A stretch of 64,000 nucleotides of DNA from Konateibacter massiliensis (GTDB taxonomy: Bacteria; Bacillota; Clostridia; Lachnospirales; Lachnospiraceae), in contig NZ_LT860099.1 in NCBI RefSeq assembly GCF_900184995.1, positions 1,703,931 through 1,767,930 on the forward strand, read 5' to 3'. The notes under the pieces are model-generated. The model was given only the letters and a program-made list of their open reading frames with translations. It was not told the origin of the DNA and made no database searches. Position 1 is the stretch's first letter, and each line of letters opens with the position of its first letter. Positions 7,802 to 16,652 of this stretch are shown one piece after another. Position numbers and translations under genes: made by a program.

Positions 7802-10378
7802 CTATCTAGGAACTTCTACCATTGTGTAAGCTTCCACAATGTCTCCCTCTTTTAAGTCGTTGTATTTTTCCATTACAAGACCACATTCATAGCCTGCCTT
7901 TACTTCCTTTACATCATCCTTAAATCTCTTTAATGAAGCAAGCTGTCCTTCGTAAATCAGAACGCCGTCACGGGTTACTCTTACGCTGCATCCTCTCTGG
8001 AACATACCGTCCAGTATATAGGAGCCCGCAATCGTTCCGATTCCGGATGCCTTAAAGGTCTGTCTTACCTCCGCATGACCGGTTACCTTTTCTTCAAAGA
8101 TAGGGTCAAGCATACCCTTCATGGCAGCTTCCACGTCCTCAATCGCATCATAGATGACACGGTATAGTCTCAAATCTACCTTTTCACGGTCTGCAATTGA
8201 TTTTGCTGTTACGTCCGGTCTTACGTTAAATCCGATGATAATTGCATTGGAAGCGGATGCCAATATAACGTCTGATTCGTTAATCGCACCTACGCCACCG
8301 TGGATAATCTTTACGACAACCTCCTCATTGGAAAGCTTTAACAAGCTCTGCTTGATTGCTTCCACAGATCCCTGAACATCTGCTTTCACGATAATTCCAA
8401 GTTCTTTTACGCTTCCCGCCTGTATCTGAGTGAATAAGTCATCCAAAGATAATTTTGCCTTTGTATCATCAAGCATTCTCTCTCTTCCCTCAGAGATAAA
8501 GGTTTCCGCAAAGCTTCTTGCCTCTTTCTCATTGTCGGTAGATACTAAGATTTCACCTGCATTCGGCACATCATTCAAGCCTAAGATTTCAACCGGAGTA
8601 GACGGAAGTGCTTCCTTTACACGCCTCCCCTTGTCATCCATCATAGCACGAACTTTACCATGACAAGAGCCTACTGCAATCGCATCACCTATATGAAGTG
8701 TTCCCTTCTGTACGAGAATGGTTGCAACGGTTCCCTTTCCTTTATCAAGTTTTGCTTCAATGACAATACCTCTGGCATTTCTCTTCGGATTTGCCTTAAG
8801 CTCCAGAATATCTGCTGTCAAAAGAATCATTTCCAGAAGCTCGTCGATACCTTCTTTCGTATGAGCGGAAACCGGTACGAAGATGGTGCTTCCACCCCAG
8901 TCCTCGGATATCAACTCATGCTCTGCCAATTCTTTTTTTACTTTATCCAAGTTTGCACTTGGCTTATCAATTTTATTGATGGCAACGATGATTTCAATTC
9001 CTGCTGCCCTCGCATGGTTAATCGCTTCTACCGTCTGAGGCATTACACCGTCATCAGCCGCTACAACAAGAATTGCGATATCGGTTGAGTTGGCGCCACG
9101 CATTCTCATTGCGGTAAACGCTTCATGTCCAGGTGTATCCAAAAATGTAATCTTTTGAGTATCTGACACATTGACAACATATGCACCGATGTGCTGTGTA
9201 ATTCCGCCTGCTTCCTTCTCAATTACCTTTGTCTGTCTGATTGCATCAAGAAGTGAGGTTTTACCATGGTCTACGTGTCCCATAACACAAACAACCGGCG
9301 GTCTTGCCACTAATTTGCTCTCGTCTTCCTCATCTTCCTTCAGAAGCTCTGCAATAACATCAATTTTTACTTCCGCTTCCGCAATAAAGTTATACTCTAA
9401 TGCAATTTCCTCAGCCGTGTCAAAATCAACCTCCTGATTAATGGTAACAACGGTTCCCTGTAAGAATAATTTCTTTACAATGGCTGACGGCTGCTGCTTC
9501 ATCTTTTCAGCAAGTGCTTTGATGGTAATTACCTCCGGTAAGGTGATTGTCTTGATTTCATCTTCCTTCTTCTCCACTACCGGTGCAACCGGCTTTTCCT
9601 GCTGGAAGTTATTTCTCTGCTTGAAATTGGAATTGTTTCTATTGTTCTGATTTCCCTTATTTCTTGCGTTATTATTCTGCCCATTTCCCTGCGCATTATT
9701 TCTATTGTTCTGGTTATTGTTTCTGTTGTTTGGTCCGTTATTTCTATCTCTTTGTGTATTATTATTGATTGGTCCGTTGTTTCTGTTACTTTGTCCCTGT
9801 GCATTGTCCCTGTTACTTTGTCCCTGCACATTCGGCTGTACGTTCGTTCTGTTGTTCTGTCCCTGCTGTACATTAGCCTGGTTGGTATTTCTGTTATTTG
9901 TATTCGGTCTCTGTCCCTGATTCACATTTGTATTATTTCTATCATTGGAAGGAGTGTTCTGACCCGGTCTTACATTCTGATTAGGTCTTGTATTCTGATT
10001 CGGTCTTGCATTCTGGTTTGGTCTTGCGTTCTGATTTGGCCTTGTATTCTGATTCGCTCCGCTATTTCCACCGTTTCCTTGTGGTCTGTTCGCGCCCTTA
10101 TTGGAAGAAAAATTATTCTTGCCGGCATTCGCTCTGCTATTTTGCGGATTATACACCTGTGTAATGTTGGAAGGCTTCTTTACCTCGGCTTCATTCGCCT
10201 TAATTTCCGGAGCACTCTCGCTCTTTTTTCCTCCGGTAAACGCTGCCTCCACCATCGCAACGGCGTCGTCATTTAATGTACTCATGTGGTTTTTAACTTC
10301 TATGTTTTTATCTTTCAACAAATTAACTATCTCTTTACTTTCTTTATTTAACTTTTTCGCCAGTTCATGTACTCTCAT
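7802..10378 (-). CDS. infB: Translation initiation factor IF-2 with a long Asn-rich disordered region
   Basis: IF-2 is the GTPase that brings fMet-tRNA to the 30S subunit and promotes subunit joining. Residues 1-50 are the IF2_N helix domain, 270-330 a second IF2_N-like domain, and the G domain starts at GHVDHGKT (367-374) with DTPGH and NKID following; the beta-barrels and fMet-tRNA-binding C2 domain complete 858 aa. Residues about 75-262 are low-complexity, made almost only of Asn, Gln, Arg and Gly, with tandem RPNQN(A/T/V) units at 108-142. The linker is variable in this family. AGGAGG precedes the ATG. Confidence 0.98.
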   Translation of the reverse strand: MRVHELAKKLNKESKEIVNLLKDKNIEVKNHMSTLNDDAVAMVEAAFTGGKKSESAPEIKANEAEVKKPSNITQVYNPQNSRANAGKNNFSSNKGANRPQGNGGNSGANQNTRPNQNARPNQNARPNQNTRPNQNVRPGQNTPSNDRNNTNVNQGQRPNTNNRNTNQANVQQGQNNRTNVQPNVQGQSNRDNAQGQSNRNNGPINNNTQRDRNNGPNNRNNNQNNRNNAQGNGQNNNARNKGNQNNRNNSNFKQRNNFQQEKPVAPVVEKKEDEIKTITLPEVITIKALAEKMKQQPSAIVKKLFLQGTVVTINQEVDFDTAEEIALEYNFIAEAEVKIDVIAELLKEDEEDESKLVARPPVVCVMGHVDHGKTSLLDAIRQTKVIEKEAGGITQHIGAYVVNVSDTQKITFLDTPGHEAFTAMRMRGANSTDIAILVVAADDGVMPQTVEAINHARAAGIEIIVAINKIDKPSANLDKVKKELAEHELISEDWGGSTIFVPVSAHTKEGIDELLEMILLTADILELKANPKRNARGIVIEAKLDKGKGTVATILVQKGTLHIGDAIAVGSCHGKVRAMMDDKGRRVKEALPSTPVEILGLNDVPNAGEILVSTDNEKEARSFAETFISEGRERMLDDTKAKLSLDDLFTQIQAGSVKELGIIVKADVQGSVEAIKQSLLKLSNEEVVVKIIHGGVGAINESDVILASASNAIIIGFNVRPDVTAKSIADREKVDLRLYRVIYDAIEDVEAAMKGMLDPIFEEKVTGHAEVRQTFKASGIGTIAGSYILDGMFQRGCSVRVTRDGVLIYEGQLASLKRFKDDVKEVKAGYECGLVMEKYNDLKEGDIVEAYTMVEVPR
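9953..10057 (-). repeat. Tandem coding repeat RPNQNx in infB
   Basis: Six imperfect 15-18-base units encode [31 protein letters not shown] in succession. The same octanucleotide-like block recurs on the plus strand as ATTCTGATT(T/C)GG. Repeats like this can gain or lose units by slippage without shifting the frame only when whole units are lost. Confidence 0.8.
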
Positions 10379-10390
10379 ACTTACTACCTC

Positions 10391-10705
10391 CTAATTACTT
10401 TGATTTGTTTCCAGTTGCTTCACTATAGCCTTCGCGAATCCTTCGTCAAGTACAGCCAAAGAAGCTCTCACTTCTTTTCCCATCGCATGACCTAAAGAGT
10501 CCTTAGCACCAAAAAAGTATAAAGGCACTTTATAGTAAGTACACATATTGCTAAACATTTTTTTGGTATTATCAGATGCATCCCCTGCGATAATAACTAA
10601 TGATGCACCACCTGATTTGACTGCCTTTTCAGTTGAAAACTCTCCGCTTGCTATTTTTCCTGCTCTTGTTGCCAGTCCAATTAGAGAAAATATCTTATTT
10701 TGCAT
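10391..10705 (-). CDS. ylxQ: L7Ae/YlxQ-family ribosomal-type RNA-binding protein
   Basis: This 104-aa protein has the L7Ae fold pattern: NKIFSLIGLATRAGKIASG at the start, ASLVIIAGDASDNT in the middle, and the FFGAKDSLGHAMGKE segment. Family members bind kink-turn RNA; the exact job of YlxQ is not settled. I use the ATG at 10705, eight codons inside the longest frame, so the gene overlaps ylxR by 11 bases and is probably translationally coupled to it. It stands 12 bases before infB, as in Bacillus. Confidence 0.9.
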   Translation of the reverse strand: MQNKIFSLIGLATRAGKIASGEFSTEKAVKSGGASLVIIAGDASDNTKKMFSNMCTYYKVPLYFFGAKDSLGHAMGKEVRASLAVLDEGFAKAIVKQLETNQSN

Positions 10706-10973
10706 CCAGTCTATCCAACTCCTCTTCAAGGCTATTATAAATTTCCAGTGGTATTGTGCATTTTAATGACCGCTCTAAGCCCTTATTTTTTTTCGCTTTC
10801 AAAAAGCACTCCTTCGAAAAACAGATATATGCACCACGGCCATTTTTCTTGCCCGTCGTGTCTATCACGATTTCGTCCTCTGAAGTCTTTAAAACACGAA
10901 TCATCTCTTTTTTATTTTTCATTTCATTACACCCGGTGCATTTTCGCATGGGTATCTTTTTTATTGTACTCAC
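10695..10973 (-). CDS. ylxR: YlxR-family (DUF448) RNA-binding protein
   Basis: The 92-aa protein carries the DUF448 signature: PMRKCTGC at residues 8-15 and GRGAYICFSKECFLKA near residues 45-60. In Bacillus YlxR is reported as a nucleoid-associated or RNA-binding regulator; its role here is unproved. The start is GTG at 10973 with AGGGAAG eight bases upstream; no ATG fits better. It follows nusA by 32 bases and overlaps ylxQ. Confidence 0.92.
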   Translation of the reverse strand: MSTIKKIPMRKCTGCNEMKNKKEMIRVLKTSEDEIVIDTTGKKNGRGAYICFSKECFLKAKKNKGLERSLKCTIPLEIYNSLEEELDRLDAK

Positions 10974-11005
10974 TCTATCACTTCCCTAGGTGTTATTGTT
11001 ATTTT

Positions 11006-12082
11006 TTATTCTTCTTCCATTACCTCAAAGTTTTCGCCTGCCTCTTTTGCCTGCGTCTCACTCTTGATATCTATCTTAAAGCCTGTTAATCTTGCCGCTA
11101 ATCTTGCATTTTGACCTTCTTTACCGATTGCCAGTGACAACTGATAATCCGGTACCACTACGCTTGCAGTCTTTGCATCCGCATCTGCTATAACGGATAC
11201 TACCTTAGCAGGGCTAAGTGCATTTTCAATTAATATCGCCGGATTTTCACTCCAGTTGATGATATCAATTTTCTCGCCTCTAAGCTCGCTCACAATCGCA
11301 TTTACTCTCGCACCGTTTTGTCCTACGCATGCTCCTACCGGATCTACATCAGGATTGTGGGACCACACAGCAATTTTCGTTCTGGAACCTGCTTCTCTGG
11401 AAATACTCTTAATTTCAACCGTTCCGTCCTTTACCTCTGTCACTTCTGCTTCAAACAATCTCTTCACCAGCTCAGGGTGTGTTCGAGACACCAAAACCTT
11501 AGGACCTTTTGTTGCATCCTTTACTTCCAAGATATATACTTTAATTCTCTCTGCCGGTCCGAATACCTCGCCCTTTACCTGCTCATTTTCATTCAGCATG
11601 GCATCTACTTTACCTAAATTAATACTAACATTCTTGCCAACATATCTTTGAACGATACCGGTCACGACATCTTTTTCTTTTTCGTAATATTGGTTAAACA
11701 AAACTTTTCTTTCTTCTTCACGAATTTTTTGAAGAATTACGTTTTTCGCATTTTGTGTTGCAATTCGACCAAATTCTTTGGATTTAATCTCCACATTGAC
11801 AATATCACCAAGCTCATACTTGCTGTCAATTAATTTTGCATTGGCAAGACTTATCTCTGTTACATTGTCTTCAACTTCTTCCACTACTACCTTTTCTGCA
11901 TATACGGAAAAATTGCAGTTATCTCTGTTGATATTTACCTTCACGTTATCTGCTTTTCCAAAGTGGTTTTTACAAGCTGTAATAAGGGAATTCTCAATCG
12001 CATCAAGTAAGGTATCCTTGCTGATGTCTTTTTCCTTTTCCAGTATATTTAACGCTTCTAACAGTTCATTATTGTTGTTCAT
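11006..12082 (-). CDS. nusA: Transcription termination/antitermination factor NusA
   Basis: NusA binds RNA polymerase and nascent RNA and modulates pausing and termination. The 358-aa protein has the N-terminal polymerase-binding domain (about 1-130), an S1 domain (about 132-200), and tandem KH domains ending with the LAIGKEGQNARLAARLTG motif near residues 312-329. It lacks the C-terminal acidic repeats of the enteric protein, as Firmicutes NusA does. AGGAGG precedes the ATG; rimP ends 26 bases upstream. Confidence 0.97.
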   Translation of the reverse strand: MNNNNELLEALNILEKEKDISKDTLLDAIENSLITACKNHFGKADNVKVNINRDNCNFSVYAEKVVVEEVEDNVTEISLANAKLIDSKYELGDIVNVEIKSKEFGRIATQNAKNVILQKIREEERKVLFNQYYEKEKDVVTGIVQRYVGKNVSINLGKVDAMLNENEQVKGEVFGPAERIKVYILEVKDATKGPKVLVSRTHPELVKRLFEAEVTEVKDGTVEIKSISREAGSRTKIAVWSHNPDVDPVGACVGQNGARVNAIVSELRGEKIDIINWSENPAILIENALSPAKVVSVIADADAKTASVVVPDYQLSLAIGKEGQNARLAARLTGFKIDIKSETQAKEAGENFEVMEEE

Positions 12083-12108
12083 CTTCTTATCCTCCTAATC
12101 TAATCCTT

Positions 12109-12576
12109 CTAAAAATCAAATGCGAGTCTGATCAATGCAATATCAGTCCTTGCTATGTTCATCTCTGTTTCATCCTCAAACACTAAGGTTACACTATATT
12201 TATCATAGGCTTTTAATATTCCTATAAATTCCTTCTGCTTATCAATTGCTTTGTATGTTCTGACTTCCACTTCTTCTCCGAGGCTTCTCTCAAAATCTCT
12301 TTCCTTCTTAAGTGGTCTGCCAAGCCCAGGTGAGCTGACTTCAAGTATATATGCAGTGTCAATAAAGTCTTTGTTGTCAAGCACCTCTCCCCACGCACGG
12401 CTTACGATTTCGCAGTCGTCCACGGTAATGCCGCCTTCTTTGTCAATGTAAGCTCTCAAATACCAGTTTGAGCCTTCTTTTACATATTCTACATCAACAA
12501 GTTCAAAACTATTCTCTTCTATAATCGGAAGAATCATTTCCTCTGCCCTTTTTTCATACTCTTCTCTTTTTGACAT
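12109..12576 (-). CDS. rimP: Ribosome maturation factor RimP
   Basis: RimP is needed for 30S assembly around S12. The 155-aa protein shows ELVDVEYVKEGSNWYLRAYID, the GGITVDDCE segment, and the YILEVSSPGLGRPL motif near residue 80. I place the start at the ATG at 12576 because AAAGGCG sits seven bases before it; the longer frame from 12600 lacks a site and would overlap the leader. This is the first gene of the operon that runs to ribF. Confidence 0.96.
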   Translation of the reverse strand: MSKREEYEKRAEEMILPIIEENSFELVDVEYVKEGSNWYLRAYIDKEGGITVDDCEIVSRAWGEVLDNKDFIDTAYILEVSSPGLGRPLKKERDFERSLGEEVEVRTYKAIDKQKEFIGILKAYDKYSVTLVFEDETEMNIARTDIALIRLAFDF

Positions 12577-12605
12577 TATACATCGCCTTTCCGTCACCAT
12601 TAAAT

Positions 12606-12684
12606 AAGAGTGGACTTACGCCCACTCTTGCTTTCATCAACTTATATCAATTGTTATTATAGCACCTTATTTTATCAATTACAA
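12606..12684 (-). promoter_or_regulatory. Promoter and leader hairpin of the rimP-nusA-infB operon
   Basis: TTGTAA (12684-12679) and TATAAT (12661-12656) are separated by exactly 17 bases on the minus strand. The transcript then contains a stem, AAGAGTGG pairing with CCACTCTT (12606-12613 and 12622-12629), about 30 bases before the rimP start codon. Similar hairpins precede rimP in many bacteria and may be sites of autogenous control or NusA action; that role is inferred here. Confidence 0.8.
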
Positions 12685-12759
12685 GGGGTTTTGGTTTTTT
12701 TTCACATTTCTGGTTACAAAGTAGGAGAATGTGAAATTAGAGGTAATTTCCTATACCAT

Positions 12760-12798
12760 AAAAAAAATACCTAAAACCTACGTAACGTAAATTCTAAG
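12760..12798 (-). terminator. Terminator of tRNA-Glu
   Basis: On the minus strand CTTAGAATTTACG pairs with CGTAGGTTTTAG around a TTA loop (one bulge, three G-U pairs), followed by GTATTTTTTTT. A small CTGTTC/GAACAG hairpin (12814-12829) lies between it and the tRNA and may help 3' processing. Confidence 0.75.
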
Positions 12799-12833
12799 TA
12801 TTCTCGGGTTGGGCTGTTCTATTGAACAGTTAG

Positions 12834-12905
12834 TAGCCCGTAGGGGAATCGAACCCCTGTTTCTGCCGTGAGAGGGCAGCGTCTTAACCGCTTGACCAAC
12901 GAGCC
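12834..12905 (-). tRNA. tRNA-Glu (anticodon CUC)
   Basis: The cloverleaf folds cleanly: acceptor GGCTCGT with ACGGGCT, anticodon stem CTGCC/GGCAG around the loop CTCTCAC (anticodon CUC), and T-arm AGGGG TTCGATT CCCCT. Reads GAG codons. The 3' CCA is not encoded. It is a single tRNA transcription unit with its own promoter and terminator. Confidence 0.96.
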
Positions 12906-12934
12906 ATTTGCTTGTCTCCGAAGAGCACTTGTAT

Positions 12935-12963
12935 ATAATATAATAAAACTTTATAAAAAGCAA
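12935..12963 (-). promoter_or_regulatory. Promoter of tRNA-Glu
   Basis: On the minus strand TTGCTT (12963-12958), a 17-base spacer and TATTAT (12940-12935) place transcription start about 25 bases before the tRNA. Together with the terminator this defines a monocistronic tRNA gene. Confidence 0.65.
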
Positions 12964-12991
12964 GCACTTTTTTTATTTTTTTTTAGAAATT

Positions 12992-13045
12992 TGATTACAG
13001 CTTGGACATGCGCGGTAAATCTAGGCTTACATGGCCAAACTGTAA
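12992..13045. other. Imperfect inverted repeat after the GH13 operon
   Basis: TTACAGCTTGG pairs with CCAAACTGTAA (one G-U) around an inner CATG/CATG and GTAA/TTAC stem. It lies between the end of the first starch operon and the tRNA promoter. It lacks a good T-run on the minus strand, so it may be a weak terminator or a decayed repeat. Confidence 0.4.
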
Positions 13046-13073
13046 CTTATTTTTCTGTATCAGAAAATTCCTG

Positions 13074-14828
13074 CTACATAAAAATCACTTTATACCCCAG
13101 CGGCTCCAGCAAATCTTTTCTTTTGGAGGATGCAAGAATCTCTTCTCCCTCCCAAGCTTCATATTCCTGCGCCGTCTGTGAAATATTAAAAAGAATAAGA
13201 AGCCTTCCTTTTGCGCTCTTTCTGACAAACGCAAATATATTTTGGTTGGTTTGTTCCCATAATACCTCATAGGATGTATTCTCATCAATGTATTCTTTTC
13301 TTATCTCGATTAAACGTTGAACAAATACACACAGCTTAGGATTTTGTCCCCAAACCATAGGGTTTCGATACTCATTTTCCGTAATTCCGCAAATCCCTTG
13401 TTCGTCTCCGTAAAACAAGCTAGGTACTCCTTCAAAAAGCATAAGAAGAATACATGCCAGCTTCCACTTACCTTCATCCCCTCTGCAAAGAGATAAAAAT
13501 CTAGGTACATCATGACTGTCCAAAAGATTCAACTGTCCCCTTACAATGTTGGTCGGGTAGCGAAGTCTCATCTGCTCTAGCTGCTCTGCCAATGCTAAGC
13601 CATTGTTATTGTCATTGATTAGATAATCACGGCAAATTCTTCGAAATTCATAATTCATTGTGGAATCAAACGCATCTCCTCTTAACCATGTCTGCGCATT
13701 TTCCCAAACCTCTCCAATCAGTATGGCTTCCTTATTTTCCTTCTTTACCGCTTTTCTGAATACCCTCCAAAAATCCCGGTCGATTTCGTTTGCAACATCC
13801 AGTCTCCATCCGTCTACCTGATACTCTCTGAGCCAATATGCTCCTACCTCGGCAAAATACTTTTGAACCTCTTCGTTGGAGGTATTGAGCTTTGGCATTT
13901 TAGGCTCATAAGCAAAGCAGGCATATCCGGGTATTTCCTTTCCTGACTGCGGTCTGATAACCGGAAGTTCTAATTCGTAAAACCAATCAAAATATTTTGA
14001 TTCCCTTCCTTTTTCTATGACATCCTCAAAAGCAAAAAACTGCCAGCTGCTATGATTAAATACCCCGTCTATAACAATTCTCATCTTTCTTTTATGAATT
14101 TCATTCACCAGATTTTTAAACTCTTCATCCGTGCCTAAACACGGATCAATATGATAATAATCAAGGGTATCGTACTTGTGGTATTCTCCGGCGGTAAATA
14201 TCGGGTTCAAATAGATACAGGTAAAACCAATTTCTTGTATATAATCAAGATTTTCTAAGATCCCGTTTATCGTTCCTCCCAATCTTGACTTGCATACTGT
14301 TCCGTTTTCTAACACAATCTCTTTTTTGTCTTTTGGCGGTATCTTTTTTCCGCTTGCAAAGCTGTCCGGAAATATATTATAGACAACTGCATTTTTAAAC
14401 CACCCCGGCACATCCGGTATCTCGTTTTTCAATATGTAAGGATATTGATAATACTCGCTCCTTCCCTCCAAAATCACCCCGTCCAGATTGAAATCTGCCT
14501 GTTCCTTTGTAAAGCGGTCGGAATAAAAATAAGTCCATTCCAATTCGTTTTCCAATTTAAAATAATAGCAGACACGTTTATACGGAGTTGTAAAGGAAAC
14601 CTCATAGTAGTCAAAATACTCGTCTCTTGCGATAACGTCCATCGGCACCTGTTGAAACATAACCGGTGTGGTGTTGCTCGCTCTGTCTCCATAATACAAA
14701 ATACAAGAAGATAAGTTTTCTTTCTCTGTTCGTATTCTGATTGTTAATTTATTTTCTGAATGGGCAAACGCATATTGCGATAACGGAATATGCAATATCG
14801 CTTTCCTATTTATGTTTTTATTTTTCAT
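13074..14828 (-). CDS. Intracellular GH13 glycosidase, neopullulanase/cyclomaltodextrinase type (GH13_20)
   Basis: The 584-aa enzyme should hydrolyse imported malto-oligosaccharides, cyclodextrins or pullulan fragments in the cytosol; no signal peptide is present. An N-terminal beta-rich domain (about 1-115) resembles CBM34. The four GH13 regions are intact: DGVFNH (254-259), DGWRLDVANE with nucleophile Asp344, IGEVWE with acid/base Glu373, and LLDSHD with Asp440. I start at the ATG at 14828, not 14942, since TAATG fuses it to the stop of the permease gene upstream, giving translational coupling. It is the last gene of the first starch operon. Confidence 0.92.
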   Translation of the reverse strand: MKNKNINRKAILHIPLSQYAFAHSENKLTIRIRTEKENLSSCILYYGDRASNTTPVMFQQVPMDVIARDEYFDYYEVSFTTPYKRVCYYFKLENELEWTYFYSDRFTKEQADFNLDGVILEGRSEYYQYPYILKNEIPDVPGWFKNAVVYNIFPDSFASGKKIPPKDKKEIVLENGTVCKSRLGGTINGILENLDYIQEIGFTCIYLNPIFTAGEYHKYDTLDYYHIDPCLGTDEEFKNLVNEIHKRKMRIVIDGVFNHSSWQFFAFEDVIEKGRESKYFDWFYELELPVIRPQSGKEIPGYACFAYEPKMPKLNTSNEEVQKYFAEVGAYWLREYQVDGWRLDVANEIDRDFWRVFRKAVKKENKEAILIGEVWENAQTWLRGDAFDSTMNYEFRRICRDYLINDNNNGLALAEQLEQMRLRYPTNIVRGQLNLLDSHDVPRFLSLCRGDEGKWKLACILLMLFEGVPSLFYGDEQGICGITENEYRNPMVWGQNPKLCVFVQRLIEIRKEYIDENTSYEVLWEQTNQNIFAFVRKSAKGRLLILFNISQTAQEYEAWEGEEILASSKRKDLLEPLGYKVIFM

Positions 14829-15670
14829 TATCCTTTGACACCTCCTGCTGTCAGTCCTGATACCATGTATTTTTGAATGCAGAAAAATAGTATCAGTATC
14901 GGAATGGATGTTAGTATGGATGCCGCTGAAAATAACGGCCAACTCCTGCTGTAATCATTTGATTGAAGCTGATATAACCCTCCTGCAAGCGTGTAACTGT
15001 CTTCCCTCATCAAAAAAGTGGTTGCAAAAAGGTACTCATTCCACACAAAAATCAATACCATAACTGCCGTAACTATAATGGCAGGTCTGGCAAGAGGTAA
15101 AATTATTTTCTGTATAATCTGTCCCGGGCTTGCACCGTCTATCTTTGCTGATTCTTCTATTTCTATCGGAATGGTATCAAAATACCCCTTCATATTCCAA
15201 ATTCCAAATATACACATGCTTCCCGCATAAATCAGTATTAATCCTATGTAGCTGTTTATCAGATACATACTTTTAAATAAATAAAAGATAGCAAACATAC
15301 TTAAAATTTGAGGAAATGCATTGAGCACAATTAACAGTTTTAAAATTTTCTCTCTTCCCTGAAATCGAAAACGAGAAAAGGAATAAGCTGCCGTTACCGA
15401 AGTCCCCATGGCAATCACCATTGTTCCTACGCTTAGAATAGCTGAATTCTTAAGCCATATCAGAAACGGTTCCTCCGTCAGTATCGCCTTATAATTTTTA
15501 ATCGTTATATTTTCATACCAAATCAAATCACTTTTAAACGCCGTACTCCCATTGCTGATAGAAAGGAAAAATGCATAGCCAATCGGTATCAACACAAGTA
15601 TGCACAACAAAATGAAAAAAAGATTTAAAATAGTAAGCCCTGCCATTTGTTTTACTTTTCTTATTTTCAT
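14828..15670 (-). CDS. MalG-type sugar ABC transporter permease
   Basis: The 280-aa inner-membrane permease has six predicted transmembrane segments. The coupling motif reads EESAKIDGASPGQIIQKIILP near residues 187-207 (EAA loop, where the ATPase docks), and the C-terminus ends SGLTAGGVKG like MalG. Its partner MalF overlaps it by four bases (ATGA). No ATPase gene is in the operon, so an MsmK-type shared ATPase encoded elsewhere is likely. Confidence 0.93.
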   Translation of the reverse strand: MKIRKVKQMAGLTILNLFFILLCILVLIPIGYAFFLSISNGSTAFKSDLIWYENITIKNYKAILTEEPFLIWLKNSAILSVGTMVIAMGTSVTAAYSFSRFRFQGREKILKLLIVLNAFPQILSMFAIFYLFKSMYLINSYIGLILIYAGSMCIFGIWNMKGYFDTIPIEIEESAKIDGASPGQIIQKIILPLARPAIIVTAVMVLIFVWNEYLFATTFLMREDSYTLAGGLYQLQSNDYSRSWPLFSAASILTSIPILILFFCIQKYMVSGLTAGGVKG

Positions 15671-16557
15671 ATATTCTCCTCCTTAATACCGCGATTGATA
15701 AACAAAGAAAAGAAAATAATAAAGCAAAATATTACCATGGAAACTGCCGAGGAAAGCCCATAATTATTTGACACAAATGCATTCTGATATGCGTATGTAA
15801 TTACAGTTTGCAGAGTAGCTCCTGTAAGAGAGCCCTTTTGCATGGTAAGCAGATATATAATATCAAATTGCTTAAATGTAGTGAATGTCGTCATAATAAT
15901 GGCAGGTGCCAAAATCGGCCAAATGCAGGGTATCGTAATATATACATTTTTTGCCCACCAGCCGGCTCCATCCAGCTTTGCACTTTCATAATAACTTTGT
16001 TCCACACTTTGCAATGCTCCGTCCATCATCATAATGAGAAAAGGTAATGCCATCCATAAATTTAATACCATACAGGAGAAAAAAGCCGAAACATTTTCGG
16101 ATAGAAACTCCACCTTGGGAAACCCCATTGCTGTAATAAATTGGTTTAAAAGCCCGTATTCCGTATTATACATACCAACTCTCCACAGAAGAATTGATAT
16201 ATATGCAGGCATTGCCCACGGAAACATCAGCAATGTCTTATACAGCCTTGCCAACTTCAGTCCCTTTATGTTTAAGCCCAGCGCTATAAAAAATGCAATT
16301 ACAATCTGCAAAACCATATTGAGAGCCGTCCATATAATTGTGGTAAGCAATGCAGACAAAAATCCAGAATCAAGTTTTGTAAGTGCGCGGGAATAATTAT
16401 CAAGGGCTATAAAACCATAATTATTCCAATGATATAGATTCATATTGGTAAAAGAAATATATAAGGTAAAAATAATCGGAAAAACGACTACCATACCAAT
16501 TAATAAAAAAGAGGGAAAACTATATCCCCATGGAAGAAATCTGTTTTTCTTTCTCAT
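15667..16557 (-). CDS. MalF-type sugar ABC transporter permease
   Basis: The 296-aa protein has six hydrophobic segments and the EAA loop YYESAKLDGAGWWAKNVYIT near residues 198-217. It forms the transport channel with the MalG partner downstream. It lacks the large periplasmic loop of enteric MalF, as usual in Gram-positives. A strong hairpin separates it from the binding-protein gene. AGGAG precedes the ATG at 16557. Confidence 0.93.
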   Translation of the reverse strand: MRKKNRFLPWGYSFPSFLLIGMVVVFPIIFTLYISFTNMNLYHWNNYGFIALDNYSRALTKLDSGFLSALLTTIIWTALNMVLQIVIAFFIALGLNIKGLKLARLYKTLLMFPWAMPAYISILLWRVGMYNTEYGLLNQFITAMGFPKVEFLSENVSAFFSCMVLNLWMALPFLIMMMDGALQSVEQSYYESAKLDGAGWWAKNVYITIPCIWPILAPAIIMTTFTTFKQFDIIYLLTMQKGSLTGATLQTVITYAYQNAFVSNNYGLSSAVSMVIFCFIIFFSLFINRGIKEENI

Positions 16558-16596
16558 ATGATGTCAACTCCTATTTGTCTTTCAACTCATCAGCCC

Positions 16597-16624
16597 CCGC
16601 ATCCCTCTTTCCTGAGGGATGCGG
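16597..16624 (-). other. Intra-operon hairpin between binding protein and permease genes
   Basis: CCGCATCCCTC pairs perfectly with GAGGGATGCGG around a 6-base loop. No T-run follows on the minus strand. Such stems after a binding-protein gene usually protect its mRNA from 3' decay, so that more binding protein than permease is made. The role is inferred. Confidence 0.65.
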
Positions 16625-16652
16625 CTGCTTTTTGCACTGAATACAGACCGTT

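Noticed and set aside
9953-10057. Regular short repeats that could suggest a CRISPR array
   Set aside because: The units are in frame, code for RPNQNx, have no unique spacers and no cas genes are present.
9752-10276. Open frame of 174 codons on the plus strand over infB
   Set aside because: It is the antisense of the low-complexity Asn-rich part of IF-2; codon bias in the repeats keeps it open. No ribosome site or family match.
12868-13272. Plus-strand frame of 134 codons across the tRNA-Glu gene
   Set aside because: It runs through the tRNA antisense, its promoter and the end of the GH13 gene; this cannot be a real coding region.
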